64,000 nt of DNA, from the NCBI GenBank assembly GCA_947503965.1, contig CANNFU010000011.1, positions 55,279 to 119,278 on the forward strand, written 5' to 3'. Below, in pieces: positions 33,485 to 43,594 of the stretch (position 1 is its first letter; each line of letters starts with the position of its first letter). Under the pieces are notes generated by a model. That model was not told the origin of the DNA. It ran no database searches and saw only the letters and a program-made list of their open reading frames with translations. Source of the DNA: an uncultured Paracoccaceae bacterium (GTDB lineage: Bacteria > Pseudomonadota > Alphaproteobacteria > Rhodobacterales > Rhodobacteraceae). A program made the translations under genes and the position numbers.

Positions 33485-35380
33485 TTACTCCGCAGCGATT
33501 GCGATCGGATCCGGTTGTGCGGGTGCCAGAACCATTGCCTTGATCCGGGCGCGTTCGCTGCGGGCGCGGCGCGCCACGCGCGGCTCGCGCAGGTTTTGGG
33601 GGCTGTCGAGGCGGAGCAACCGAAACGCCTGATCCGAAATCCGTATCCCACTGAGCTTTGACAGCGGCGCGGCAAGCGCGAGGCTAAGGGCGATCGGTGC
33701 CAACCAAAGTGACACGCCGCCCAGCACAATGCCGATAACCATGGCCAAGCCAGTCAACGTCTCGACGATATGAAAGCGGAACACCTCGCCCCACCCATAG
33801 CCAGCCCCCGCGCGGTTTTGCGGCACCCACGACCGGGACCACCCGAACAGGGCATAGATCACCGCAATCGTCTGCTGCACCATCATGACCGGCGCATAAA
33901 GGATCGAACAGAAAATCTCCAACAAGGCCGTTCCCGCCAGATTATGCCAGCCACCGTAATCTGCGCGGGTGCGCCCGCGAAAACCCATGGCACATGTCCC
34001 GATAATCTTTGGCATCAATAGCATCGTGTAAATGAATAAGAGCACCAGCAAACCGTCGATAGGTTCTGCCGTTGGCCATACAGGTTGCAGGGGATTTGTG
34101 TGACTGAAATAGGATACCGTGCTTTCGGGCATCGCCCCGATCAAGGACCAGATGAGGATCACGACGAACCAGGCAGGCGACAAAAGAAACGCCACCGCCC
34201 CTTGCAAAAGATGAAACCGCGAGACCGGGTGAAACCCGCGCGCGGTCAGGATACGCAGGTGTTGCAGATTGCCCTGACACCATCGCCGGTCACGCAGTGC
34301 ATAGTCTATCAACGTCTGTGGGGTCTCTTCGAACGACCCCCCCGCACGCGGAAGAAACCGCACCGACCAGCCCGCGCGGCGCAGCATGCCCGCTTCGACA
34401 AAGTCATGGCTCAGGATCAGGTCGCGCCGACCGCGATACCCGCGCATGTAGGGCAAGCGGGCGCTGTCAGCAAAGGCGCGCGTCCGGATGATCGCATTGT
34501 GGCCCCAATAATTCCCCTCGCTTTGCGACCAGACCGCCAGCCCCTCGGCCATCAGCCAGCCATAGACCGCGTTTGAAAACTGCTGCATCCGGCCAAATAG
34601 GGTTTCGGCGCCAATCAGGTGCGGAAAGCTCTGGATCAGCCCGGCGTCGGGATGGGCGGACAGTTCGTGGGCCAATTGACGGATCGCCGCCCCGCTCATC
34701 AAGCTGTCTGCATCAAGCACCAGCATCGCATCGTATGCGGCACCCCAGTTCTGGATCCAGTCAGTCAGGTTGCCGGTCTTCTTGTCGATATTTTGCGCAC
34801 GCCTGCGGCAATAGACATCAAAGCCCGGCGACACCTCTGATTGAAGCGCGATGAACGCCCTGCGTTCCTGTTCGGCGATTTCAGGATCATTCGTGTCGCT
34901 GAGGATGAAAAGCGTATAGCGATCCTTGCATTGCCCCTGCGACAGTTCCATCAACATGGCCGAGGCATTGCCGAACACCTCCCATGGGACCTCGTTGTAA
35001 ATGGGCATCAACAGCGCAATATCCTGCGGCCCGCCTCGTCCGGGTGTATGGCGCGCAAAATAGGGGTAAAGGACGCGTTTTGCCAAACCCAGCACCACGG
35101 TGCTGACCGATAGCGAAACCCAGATAAATGTCAGCGCGATCAGCGTAGCAACCAACCCTTCCAGCAGGGTAACGCCACCACGCGACAGCCAGTTTACAAT
35201 TGCAACCGTCAGCATGGCAGTTATCAAAAACGCAGGCGCGAAAGCTGCGAACCGCCACAGATGATCGCTGCGCGTCATCGTTGGTGGTACTGCCTGTTGT
35301 GACGGCACCTGCCGAAAATCCTGCTCGGCCATGGCAAGCGGCGCACGATCCGGCATGACGTGAAGTTGCGCTTGGTTCAT
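33485..35380 (-). CDS. opgH: Glucans biosynthesis glucosyltransferase H
   Basis: Inner-membrane processive GT2 enzyme of 631 residues that makes the beta-glucan backbone of osmoregulated periplasmic glucans. Helices near residues 45-115 precede the catalytic domain with LDADSLMSGAAI, LSHDFVEAGMLRRAGW and LRDRRWCQGNLQHLRIL. Several helices follow (about 380-590), and the C-terminal tail is Arg-rich. It is shorter than E. coli OpgH, as is usual in alphaproteobacteria. The ATG at 35380 overlaps the opgG stop (ATGA), so synthesis is coupled. Confidence 0.92.
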   Translation of the reverse strand: MNQAQLHVMPDRAPLAMAEQDFRQVPSQQAVPPTMTRSDHLWRFAAFAPAFLITAMLTVAIVNWLSRGGVTLLEGLVATLIALTFIWVSLSVSTVVLGLAKRVLYPYFARHTPGRGGPQDIALLMPIYNEVPWEVFGNASAMLMELSQGQCKDRYTLFILSDTNDPEIAEQERRAFIALQSEVSPGFDVYCRRRAQNIDKKTGNLTDWIQNWGAAYDAMLVLDADSLMSGAAIRQLAHELSAHPDAGLIQSFPHLIGAETLFGRMQQFSNAVYGWLMAEGLAVWSQSEGNYWGHNAIIRTRAFADSARLPYMRGYRGRRDLILSHDFVEAGMLRRAGWSVRFLPRAGGSFEETPQTLIDYALRDRRWCQGNLQHLRILTARGFHPVSRFHLLQGAVAFLLSPAWFVVILIWSLIGAMPESTVSYFSHTNPLQPVWPTAEPIDGLLVLLFIYTMLLMPKIIGTCAMGFRGRTRADYGGWHNLAGTALLEIFCSILYAPVMMVQQTIAVIYALFGWSRSWVPQNRAGAGYGWGEVFRFHIVETLTGLAMVIGIVLGGVSLWLAPIALSLALAAPLSKLSGIRISDQAFRLLRLDSPQNLREPRVARRARSERARIKAMVLAPAQPDPIAIAAE

Positions 35381-36903
35381 GGTGTCCATCGGTAGAGCCA
35401 GATTTCGCTGAGCGGGTTGCCGTCCAGCCGCAACTGCGCGCGAAACTCGATCAGTTCTGCATCACCGGGGATGAACCGGAACGCCAATCGCGCGCCGCCC
35501 GTTTCGGGGTTGCGTTGCAGGATACCGCCATCCACCTCGCCTGCACTGGCGCGGATCAACCGTTCGACAGTGCTCAGGTCTTCTGGCAGATCTGCCCCGT
35601 TCTCAAAGTCAATTGCGACGATGATGCCGGTCTCGAATGCATCACCTATGCGGGTGTTCAGCACACGCAAGCCTGAACCAAACGCGCTGTCATCGCCCCA
35701 GAGCAATCGATAGCTCAATTTCTGTTCCTGGCCTGCCGGAAGGCCGCCATCAGGTCGCCAGTAGGCGACGATGTTGTCGTAAACTTCATCATCTGTCGGA
35801 ATTTCGATCAGGGTTACGGCACCGGGTCCCCAATCCTCGCCCGGTTCAACCCACAGCCCCGGACGGCGGTGATAAAGCGCGAAAAGATCTGCGAAATCGC
35901 TGAATTCACGGGCGCGCTGCATCAGACCGAACCCTTGGGGGGAATCATCGCGGAATGCCGAGATCTGCAGGTTTTTGGGATTGGCCAGCGGCCGCCAAAT
36001 CGTCTCTCCGGCGCCGTTATGGATCAACAGTCCATCGCTATCATGCACCGCAGGGCGGAAATCTGAGAACCGGTCGCGGTTGGTTTCGTCAAACTGGAAC
36101 ATGGACGTCAGTGGGGCAATCCCGACATGGCGCATAGCCACTCGCGGAAAGATCGTAGCCGTGACATCCATGATCAGGGGCTGACCATGGGTGATGGTGA
36201 ACGTATAGGCACCAGTGCAGCTTGGGCTGTCCATAAGTGCGTGCAAAACAAAGGTTTGGCTACCCGCTGCGGGGCGTTCCAGCCAGAACGCGCGAAACTC
36301 TGGAAACTCCTCCCCCTCGGGTTCGGCGGTATCAATGGCCAGGCCACGGGCCGAAATCCCGTAAATATCGCCTGTTCCAATGGCACGGAAATATGATGCG
36401 CCCTGAAACACGGCAAATTCGGTATGGATACCAGGTGTCTCAAGTTCGGCGCGCAGCCGTAAGCCGGAATAGCCAAGACTGTCATCAATAGGCAGATCGG
36501 GAAACTTGTCGGTCTTGTCAAAAACGGCCATGTCGAACTTGACGGGTCGTGCTGCGCCATCTTCGACAACCGAGATATCAACCGGATGCGGATAATACAG
36601 GCCGGGCGGGAACATATCGACCTTTAGCGGTGTATCGGTCTCTTGGTGCCAAAGCGCATTTCGGCCATCAAACCAGATCGAGACATAGTCATCATAACTG
36701 ATCTCCGTCCATTCCGAAGGAATGCGCGTGGGCGCTTTATACGAGCGCTCTGCCAACGCACGTGCCCGTTGCACGACAAAGTCTGCATCAAAAGGGCTGG
36801 CATCCCCCAATTGCAGGCCGGGTTCGCCCAAAGATGTGGTTTGGCTGATCGCAGGACTTGCCATCAGGGCCATAAGGCCGGTCAGGATGTCACGTCTTAG
36901 CAT
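35377..36903 (-). CDS. opgG: Periplasmic glucan biosynthesis protein G
   Basis: A 508-residue periplasmic MdoG/OpgG protein. A leader with twin arginines (LRRDILTGLMALMASPAIS) is followed by the beta-sandwich catalytic domain, with YDDYVSIWFDGRNALWH, MFPPGLYYPHPVDISVV and FQGASYFRAIGTGDIYGISARGLAID in typical positions. A C-terminal Ig-like domain ends RLDGNPLSEIWLYRW. Recent work on OpgG/OpgD assigns them beta-glucanase-type activity on the nascent glucan. The ATG at 36903 is four bases after opgC. Confidence 0.93.
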   Translation of the reverse strand: MLRRDILTGLMALMASPAISQTTSLGEPGLQLGDASPFDADFVVQRARALAERSYKAPTRIPSEWTEISYDDYVSIWFDGRNALWHQETDTPLKVDMFPPGLYYPHPVDISVVEDGAARPVKFDMAVFDKTDKFPDLPIDDSLGYSGLRLRAELETPGIHTEFAVFQGASYFRAIGTGDIYGISARGLAIDTAEPEGEEFPEFRAFWLERPAAGSQTFVLHALMDSPSCTGAYTFTITHGQPLIMDVTATIFPRVAMRHVGIAPLTSMFQFDETNRDRFSDFRPAVHDSDGLLIHNGAGETIWRPLANPKNLQISAFRDDSPQGFGLMQRAREFSDFADLFALYHRRPGLWVEPGEDWGPGAVTLIEIPTDDEVYDNIVAYWRPDGGLPAGQEQKLSYRLLWGDDSAFGSGLRVLNTRIGDAFETGIIVAIDFENGADLPEDLSTVERLIRASAGEVDGGILQRNPETGGARLAFRFIPGDAELIEFRAQLRLDGNPLSEIWLYRWTP

Positions 36904-36907
36904 GTGT

Positions 36908-38110
36908 TCAGGCCCTCTTTTTCCAGGGCTGCGACTTGAACCAGCCGACGCCATAAGCCAGTGCAATGATCAGCGCGAACCCAAGCGCATTGACCCAAAC
37001 CATGCTGGTATAACTGCGCCCGAACTGATCAAACATCACACCCAAAAGACGCGCCAGATACATCGACCCGATAAACACGGCCAGCGATTGCTGACCGACT
37101 TTCATGATCGCTGCCAGAATGACGGACCAGATCACCGCGAAGAACCGGCCGCTGCCACTGGGTATAATATTGGCCCCTTTTGGGCCGACCAACATCCACG
37201 CGATATAAGCAGTCGCAAGGAAGTGGACATAGCGCAGGATGCCAAAATCTGTCTTCTGGATCAGGAAGCCCCATTCATTCCGGAATTCCAGAAAGAACGC
37301 CATTTCACGATATATCTTTGACCATGCAAATGGCACGGTGACGGCGACAATCACCACTGCAATTCCGAACAGGCGCCAGTCTTTGGGTGGGGGCGGGATC
37401 CAACCGGCCATAAACGCAAAGCCCGTGAAAAAGATCAGTTGCCAGCCAAACGGGTTAAAGAACCATTCACGCTCTGACCATGGCTCGGCTGGGAAATTCC
37501 AACCCAGTACATTGGCACCCAGCCACAACAGGATCGACGCCGCAATCGCCACGCTAACATGCACATGGGCCAGCGCTACCATCACAGGGATCAAGACCAG
37601 TATTCCCAGATACATCGGCAGAATATCGAAGTAATTGGGAACGTAGGTCAGCGTTAACAGGCCAAACAGGTTTTCCTGCGGTCTGTTGAAGAACGGATGC
37701 AGGTTCAACTGACCGACATAATCACGCCCTTCGGGAAAGATGCGTGTCAGTAGCACCATGGTCGCTGCAATTGCGATGAAGAGTGCGATATGCGCCCAGT
37801 AGACCTGCCATGTCCGATAGGCGATCCGCGCCGTGCCCATCAGCCAGCCCTGCCTGCGAAAAACCGCGCCAAACGCAATGGCCGAGGCCATACCCGAACA
37901 AAAGACGAAGGTTTCAGTTGCGTCAGAAAACCCAAACCGCGCCGGAATCCAAAGTGTGACCCAGTTATTGGGAATATGCGCAATCAGGATGATAAACATC
38001 GCAATCCCGCGAAAGAAATCGAGCCGCGGGTCGCGTATGCGCGATTGCGGCGCGGCGGTGGCTGTCGCGGTAGAATGGGGCATTGCGGACATCGGGTCGG
38101 CAAGTGTCAT
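36908..38110 (-). CDS. opgC: OpgC-type membrane acyltransferase
   Basis: A 400-residue acyltransferase-3-like membrane protein with about ten helices. RLDFFRGIAMFIILIAHIPN (about 29-48) opens the domain with the Arg and His expected in the catalytic region. FGFSDATETFVFCSGMAS and LTYVPNYFDILPMYLGIL follow. OpgC attaches succinyl groups to periplasmic glucans. It is the first gene of opgC-opgG-opgH, and AGAAGG sits upstream of the ATG at 38110. Confidence 0.9.
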   Translation of the reverse strand: MTLADPMSAMPHSTATATAAPQSRIRDPRLDFFRGIAMFIILIAHIPNNWVTLWIPARFGFSDATETFVFCSGMASAIAFGAVFRRQGWLMGTARIAYRTWQVYWAHIALFIAIAATMVLLTRIFPEGRDYVGQLNLHPFFNRPQENLFGLLTLTYVPNYFDILPMYLGILVLIPVMVALAHVHVSVAIAASILLWLGANVLGWNFPAEPWSEREWFFNPFGWQLIFFTGFAFMAGWIPPPPKDWRLFGIAVVIVAVTVPFAWSKIYREMAFFLEFRNEWGFLIQKTDFGILRYVHFLATAYIAWMLVGPKGANIIPSGSGRFFAVIWSVILAAIMKVGQQSLAVFIGSMYLARLLGVMFDQFGRSYTSMVWVNALGFALIIALAYGVGWFKSQPWKKRA

Positions 38111-38130
38111 CAGGCGAACCTTCTACGCAA

Positions 38131-39492
38131 TCATTCGGCTGCGACCGCCGCTTGCAGCTTGCGCGCATCGTCGATCATCTGCAAACGGGTTTCGGCAAAA
38201 TTGTCGACAGCACCTCTGCGCTGCGCAACACGCTTTGCCAGCAAAGCCTCGGTCGCGTCAAGCGACCCCGCTCGTAGGCCTGCCTCAATCGTCACTCGCT
38301 CAAAGACGTCCCGTTGGGCATGGCTGCCGCCCATGGTCTGAAACCTTGGATGTGCTGCCCACAGATGGGCAAAGGCGGTACCATAACGCCCGTCCGAAAA
38401 GGCGCTTAACCCTTGCGTTATCGCAACACCGGGATCACGCATGATATCGGCCACTTCGGTATCTGCATGCGCATCCTTTGCCATGCGTGCGGTCAGGCGG
38501 GTGGCCGCATCAGACCGGTTATCGCCCACCAGTGCCAGCATGTAGTGCAGATCGGCAAATGTCAGACAGCCATCATTTGTCCGGCTTTCGGCCAGATCGG
38601 CCAATTCCGCCCAGCGGTAGCCCACGTCGATCCCTTCCAGTTCAAGCCGGAACAGCAGCGAACTGGCATTGGAAAAGTCGCGGTAATCATCGGTTTTGTC
38701 GCTGCGGATCTTGGTGTCATAAAGTGCGAGCACCTGATCCACGTCACCCTGATCCAGATGCAACAGCGCCTTGTGCCACCAGACATGGAACCGGAAGTTG
38801 TTGCAGTGGCCCCACGCATCAAGATTGTCATCAATCAGTGCAATGCCTTTTGTCGGGCGGTGGGTCATGTCGTAGACATGGGCAACAGCATGAAGACCCC
38901 ATGCATCATCGCTGGCATAGTCGAGCCCTTGCAAACCGAACTGCTCGGCTTCTTCATAACTGCCGGTTTCTTCCATCGCGAAGGCGAGACAGCCCAACGC
39001 ATATCCACGCAAGGCGTGGTCTTCATCATGCGCGCCGATCACGCCCTCAATCGACTGACGCATGCCGATATGATCACCCAGAATAAAGCGGATACCATGC
39101 GACAACTTCATGCTGATTGTGTCGGAGGGGTTGATCTTGAGCGCGGCTTCCATCCTGGCAACAACGTGGCTTGGCTTTCCGGCAAGCCAGTCCTGCAAGG
39201 CATCGCACCAAAGATGCTCTCGCTTTGTGGCACCACCGGCTTGCAACGCTGTTTGTGCCGTCTGGCTCGCCTCTTGTGCAACGGCATAAAGCTCGCGCCG
39301 CCCCAACATCAAGGCGGACAGGCCCTTCAGCGCATGTGCCATCGCATAACCGGGTTCAAGCTCCAGCAGCTTGCCCAGATGCACCGGCGCGCTTTGACCA
39401 TGCGATAACACGCCAAGGATCACCCCGTTCCATTCGGCAAGTGCGGCATGATTGGTCAGGCTGACCTCACTGTTCGCGATATCAATCAGCAT
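38131..39492 (-). CDS. Tetratricopeptide-repeat protein (TTC38-like)
   Basis: A 453-residue soluble protein made of helical repeats; segments such as LELEPGYAMAHALKGLSALML and ALRGYALGCLAFAMEETGSYEEAE are TPR-like. LHAVAHVYDMTHRPTKGIAL and FRFHVWWHKALLHLDQGD match the family annotated as tetratricopeptide repeat protein 38, which has conserved His residues. There is no signal peptide. Function is unknown. It lies 20 bases upstream of opgC on the same strand, so it may be co-transcribed with the glucan genes. Confidence 0.85.
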   Translation of the reverse strand: MLIDIANSEVSLTNHAALAEWNGVILGVLSHGQSAPVHLGKLLELEPGYAMAHALKGLSALMLGRRELYAVAQEASQTAQTALQAGGATKREHLWCDALQDWLAGKPSHVVARMEAALKINPSDTISMKLSHGIRFILGDHIGMRQSIEGVIGAHDEDHALRGYALGCLAFAMEETGSYEEAEQFGLQGLDYASDDAWGLHAVAHVYDMTHRPTKGIALIDDNLDAWGHCNNFRFHVWWHKALLHLDQGDVDQVLALYDTKIRSDKTDDYRDFSNASSLLFRLELEGIDVGYRWAELADLAESRTNDGCLTFADLHYMLALVGDNRSDAATRLTARMAKDAHADTEVADIMRDPGVAITQGLSAFSDGRYGTAFAHLWAAHPRFQTMGGSHAQRDVFERVTIEAGLRAGSLDATEALLAKRVAQRRGAVDNFAETRLQMIDDARKLQAAVAAE

Positions 39493-39637
39493 TCTGGTAA
39501 TCCTCTGCGCGGCGTTTCAAACGTTCGAGTCTTCGGCAAACTAGAGAGACAACACCCAAAGCTCACATCACGTGGCTGATAGCGCGCGGGAACGTGAATA
39601 TTGATCACGAAACCGTGTCACAGGGTCCGCACGCCAG

Positions 39638-40819
39638 TTATCGCCGACGCGCGCCCAGAATTTGTGCAAGACGATCCGTATCCGCACCAAAACGCGGCGG
39701 CGGCTGGCGCACCGTCACCGGGGTCTTCGAGAATTTCAGCGGATTGCCCAGCAATTCTACGCGACCGGCGACCGTATCGGGATGCGGCACGTCAAGCACT
39801 GCTCCGCGTGATTTTGCCTGCGCGGTGTTCAATGCCTCGCCAACGGTGTGGATCGGGCCCGCCGGAACGCCTGCATTTTGTAATAATTCAAGGATTTCAG
39901 CGCTGTGGCGTGCAGCGAGTGTTTCAGATATTGCCGCGCTGATCGCATCGCGGTTGGCAATCCTGTCCGGATTTGTTGCAAATTCCGGCGCGTCGGCGAG
40001 ATCGGGACGGTCCATGGCCGCACAAAACGCGCGGAATTGCCGATCATTGCCCACAGCCAGAATGATATGCCCGTCCTTGGTGGCAAACACATCATAGGGC
40101 ACGATGTTGGGGTGGGCATTGCCCCGGCGCACCGGTTCTTGCCCCGATGCCAGAAAATTTGTGCCTTCATTGATCAGCCAGGCGATCTGGCTATCGACCA
40201 GGGCAAGGTCGATATGTTGCCCTTCACCCGTCGCATCGCGGTGGCGTAGCGCGGCAAGAATGCCAATGGTCGCATACATCCCGCACATCACATCCGCGAT
40301 CCCGACGCCTACCTTCATCGGCGGCCCGTCCGGATCACCTGTCAGCGACATGATCCCGCCAAACCCTTGCGCCATCAGGTCATAGCCTGCCCTGTCACGC
40401 TCTGGCCCAGTCTGACCAAAGCCTGAGATTGAGCAATAAACCAGTTCAGGATGCGCCGCACACAGCGTGGCGTGATCCAGACCATATTTGACCAGACCAT
40501 CGGGTTTGTAATTCTCGATCACCACATCCGCTTGCGATGCGATGGACCGCACCAGCGCCTGCCCCTCTTGCGTCGATAGATCTGCGGCTACCGAATATTT
40601 GTTGCGGTTGGCGGCCATGAAATAGGCACTTAAGTCGCTTTTGCCGTCAGGTGTTTCCGCAGAGGGCGGCCCCCAGCTACGGGTATCGTCGCCGCCCGTC
40701 TTGGGGTTTTCGATCTTGATGACCGTCGCGCCAAGATCACCCAGCAGTTGCGTTGCGGTCGGCCCAGCAAGAATGCGTGATAGATCCAGTACCAGCAGCC
40801 CATCCAATGCACCCACCAT
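39638..40819 (-). CDS. Family III CoA-transferase (CaiB/BaiF)
   Basis: A 393-residue class III CoA-transferase. LLVLDLSRILAGPTATQLLGD starts the protein, NRNKYSVAADL and VVIENYKPDGLVKYGLD follow, and AGYDLMAQGFGGIMSLTG contains the catalytic Asp region. The C-terminus ends in a run of Arg. The start ATG at 40819 is one base after the stop of the ThDP enzyme (TAG-G-ATG), so they are co-translated. The pairing of a family III CoA-transferase with a ThDP decarboxylase recalls oxalate degradation (Frc/Oxc), but the ThDP partner here is not a clear oxalyl-CoA decarboxylase. Confidence 0.9.
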   Translation of the reverse strand: MVGALDGLLVLDLSRILAGPTATQLLGDLGATVIKIENPKTGGDDTRSWGPPSAETPDGKSDLSAYFMAANRNKYSVAADLSTQEGQALVRSIASQADVVIENYKPDGLVKYGLDHATLCAAHPELVYCSISGFGQTGPERDRAGYDLMAQGFGGIMSLTGDPDGPPMKVGVGIADVMCGMYATIGILAALRHRDATGEGQHIDLALVDSQIAWLINEGTNFLASGQEPVRRGNAHPNIVPYDVFATKDGHIILAVGNDRQFRAFCAAMDRPDLADAPEFATNPDRIANRDAISAAISETLAARHSAEILELLQNAGVPAGPIHTVGEALNTAQAKSRGAVLDVPHPDTVAGRVELLGNPLKFSKTPVTVRQPPPRFGADTDRLAQILGARRR

Positions 40820-40820
40820 C

Positions 40821-42425
40821 CTAGAACGCCCCATCATATGATTGGCGATCAATCTCGGCTGCGATCACGGTGAATGTGTCTGATGTCTGTGCCGCCTGAA
40901 GTGCCGCCTGTAATTCGGCTTGCGATTGCACCCGGTGCCCCTGCCCGCCAAAGGCGCGCGCAAGGGCCGCAAAATCACAGCGGTCAAAATCAACGCCCCT
41001 ATTGGGCAATTGCCGCTGACGCTGTTTCAATTCGATCAGTGCCAGGGATGCATCGACGAACACGACAAATATCGTTTTCAATCCCATCTCGGCTGCCGTG
41101 GCAAGTTCGCCTGCGACCATCAGCATACCAGCATCACCGGAAAACGAGATGACTGTGCGATCAGGCTCAACAATCTGTGCGCCCAGAGCCAGCGGCACGG
41201 CGCAACCCATCGTGCAAAACCCCGACGATTGCGTCAGGGCGCGGGGAAACCCGCACCGCCACATCTGCGATAACAGGATGCGATGCGCCCCGCTATCTGC
41301 TGTGGCCAGCGTGTCGTCTGGCAAGGCATCCTGACAGGTCGCAATCACCTGCGCCGGACCCCAGGTATCAGGCTTCGGAAAAGCCTCTGCCATGGCCGCT
41401 TTTACCTTTGCGATCTGCCCATCGGGCCAGACACCGGAGAGGGGATCATCAGGCAGCATCGCTTCGACCGAAGCTGCGCAGTTGCCAACGATATTCAGGG
41501 TCGATTGATGCATGTAATGATGGTTCGGTGCGGCGGTGATATCAATCACCATCTGCGTGCCCGCGTTCCAGGGGTTCTGCCAACCCGGACGCATCTCGAT
41601 CGGGTCATAGCCGATGGCAAGGATGACATCGGCCTGCGCGACGAATGGCAACAAAACGCTATCAGCCTTGGGCGACAGACCGGCGCCACCCAATGACAGG
41701 GAATGGCTTTCCGGTAGCAACCCCTTGGCTTTGTAGGTGGTGATCACGGGCGCACCCAACTTTTCGGCCGCGGTCTGGATCGCCGATGCGGCGCCCTCCA
41801 CGACGGCATCCAATCCTGCGATAATCAGCGGGCGTTTGGCCCCTGCCAATGCTTGCCGCGCGCGATCAAGATCTGGACCCACCGGGGCCACAGCCGCCGC
41901 AGGCCTGCGCAAAACGCCTGTACCATCAGCAGGGGCATCCGCGACCGAAATCGGTACATCGATATGCACCGGTCCGGGGCGACCCTCTGTCGCGATTGCA
42001 AGCGCCTTGTCGATAATGACATGGGCCGCCGCCGCATTCAGGGTGAATGTTTCCTTCGTAATCGGGCGAAACACCCGGGGTTGGTCAAGGACCTGATGCG
42101 TATAGACTTGTGCCTGATCTGCATCGACACATCCGGTCAGCACGATCATCGGGACACGGTCCTGATGGGCATTCTCAATCACGTTGATGCCGTTCAAAGC
42201 GCCGGGGCCGACAGTCGCCAGCATAATACCCGGCGCACCGGTGCGGTGATAGGTGCCTTCCGCCATGAAACCGGCAGCGTTTTCATGCTTGCACAAGACG
42301 AATGTGATCCCTGCCTTCTGCAATGCATCCATCAGTGTCAGAACTTCGCCTCCGGGCATCCCAAAGGCCCATCTGCACCCGGCTTCGTAAAGACGTTTGG
42401 CGACGACATCCGCTGCGCGCATCAT
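40821..42425 (-). CDS. Thiamine-diphosphate-dependent enzyme, acetolactate synthase-like
   Basis: A 534-residue enzyme with the three ThDP-family domains. The PYR domain holds CKHENAAGFMAEG with the catalytic Glu near residue 48. The central domain is about 185-320, and the PP domain carries GDAGMLMVAGELATAAEMG with VDAS 27 residues later as the metal ligand. GDAG replaces the commoner GDGS, as in several decarboxylase-like branches. Substrate is unknown; candidates are 2-oxoacids or an oxalyl-CoA-like thioester, given the adjacent CoA-transferase. Two in-frame ATGs lie at 42425 and 42422. Confidence 0.88.
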   Translation of the reverse strand: MMRAADVVAKRLYEAGCRWAFGMPGGEVLTLMDALQKAGITFVLCKHENAAGFMAEGTYHRTGAPGIMLATVGPGALNGINVIENAHQDRVPMIVLTGCVDADQAQVYTHQVLDQPRVFRPITKETFTLNAAAAHVIIDKALAIATEGRPGPVHIDVPISVADAPADGTGVLRRPAAAVAPVGPDLDRARQALAGAKRPLIIAGLDAVVEGAASAIQTAAEKLGAPVITTYKAKGLLPESHSLSLGGAGLSPKADSVLLPFVAQADVILAIGYDPIEMRPGWQNPWNAGTQMVIDITAAPNHHYMHQSTLNIVGNCAASVEAMLPDDPLSGVWPDGQIAKVKAAMAEAFPKPDTWGPAQVIATCQDALPDDTLATADSGAHRILLSQMWRCGFPRALTQSSGFCTMGCAVPLALGAQIVEPDRTVISFSGDAGMLMVAGELATAAEMGLKTIFVVFVDASLALIELKQRQRQLPNRGVDFDRCDFAALARAFGGQGHRVQSQAELQAALQAAQTSDTFTVIAAEIDRQSYDGAF

Positions 42426-42621
42426 CTGGCTCCGCTAAAAATAAAGTCGTGGGCGTCATGCGGCATCGACCGCACGGACGCAATGCAAGAACGTGTCATT
42501 GATTATTACGGGCGATGCCAACGGCTTTTGTCAGCGTAGCGGTGTTCCCTAAGACCCCGCCTTTGGTCGTATTCCGGCGTCGGCAGATATCGGTAACATA
42601 TACGCAAGCAGGGAGGCTTCT

Positions 42622-43593
42622 ATGACATTCATCAAATCAATCGTCGGTACCGCCGTTTCGATCTGTTTTGCCACGATCAGCATGGCCGACACACCGACCC
42701 TTCGCGCGGCGGTCCTGAAATTCGGCACGGTTAACTGGGAACTGAACACGATCCAGCATCATGGGCTTGATGCCGCACAGGGCTTTGAGCTTGACGTGCA
42801 GGGCGTCGCAGGTGGATCGGCAGCACAGGTTGCATTTCAGGGCGGCGAGGCGGATTTGATCGTATCCGACTGGCTATGGGTTGCCCGGCAACGCGCGGCG
42901 GGCAGGGATTACGTGTTTATTCCCTATTCCAAGGCGGTCGGCGGCATAATGGTGCCTGCCGAGAGCACCGCCAGGGACCTGACCGATCTGGCCGGTATGC
43001 AGATTGGCATTGCAGGCGGGCCGTTGGACAAAAGCTGGCTGATCCTGCAAGCCTATGCCGCCAAAAACCACGACATGGATCTTGCTGCGGAAACGGAGCA
43101 GGTCTTTGGCGCGCCACCACTGATTTTTGGGGCTGCCACCTCGGGCGAAGTCGGCGCTGCAATCAATTTCTGGCACTTTGGCGCAAAAATGACGGCCGGT
43201 GGGATGCGGACCCTGCTTGATGTGTCTGAAGCGTCCGCCGATCTGGGGCTTGATCCTGAAACGCCTTTGCTTGGCTATGTGGTGCGCGGTGAAATGATGC
43301 GCGAGAACCCTGATCTGGTGAATGGTTTTGCCGCGGCGTCGCGCGCGGCCAAGGATATTCTGGCAACCGATGACGCTGAATGGGACCGACTGCGCCCCAA
43401 TATGAACGCAGACAATGATGCACAGTTTGAGGCCCTCGTGGCTGGCTTTCGCGCCGGGATACCGGTACCCGGACCCATAGATGAGGCCGCCGCCAGTCGT
43501 ATGCTGGAACTGATGTACAGCCTTGGTGGCGCAGAGCTTTTGGGTGATGCGACAGAGCTGCCCGAAGGAACATTCCTGCAAAGCGGCAGTTAG
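42622..43593 (+). CDS. NMT1/SsuA-type ABC importer substrate-binding protein
   Basis: A 323-residue periplasmic protein with a signal peptide (FIKSIVGTAVSICFATISMA). LRAAVLKFGTVNWELNTIQ and GFELDVQGVAGGSAAQVAFQ are typical of the aliphatic sulfonate/NMT1 family, which bind sulfonates, thiamine precursors or similar small molecules. GGGAGG precedes the ATG. The ATPase gene follows after 1 base, but no permease is adjacent; one of the right family lies at 59197-59961. No ligand can be assigned. Confidence 0.88.
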   Translation: MTFIKSIVGTAVSICFATISMADTPTLRAAVLKFGTVNWELNTIQHHGLDAAQGFELDVQGVAGGSAAQVAFQGGEADLIVSDWLWVARQRAAGRDYVFIPYSKAVGGIMVPAESTARDLTDLAGMQIGIAGGPLDKSWLILQAYAAKNHDMDLAAETEQVFGAPPLIFGAATSGEVGAAINFWHFGAKMTAGGMRTLLDVSEASADLGLDPETPLLGYVVRGEMMRENPDLVNGFAAASRAAKDILATDDAEWDRLRPNMNADNDAQFEALVAGFRAGIPVPGPIDEAAASRMLELMYSLGGAELLGDATELPEGTFLQSGS

Positions 43594-43594
43594 C

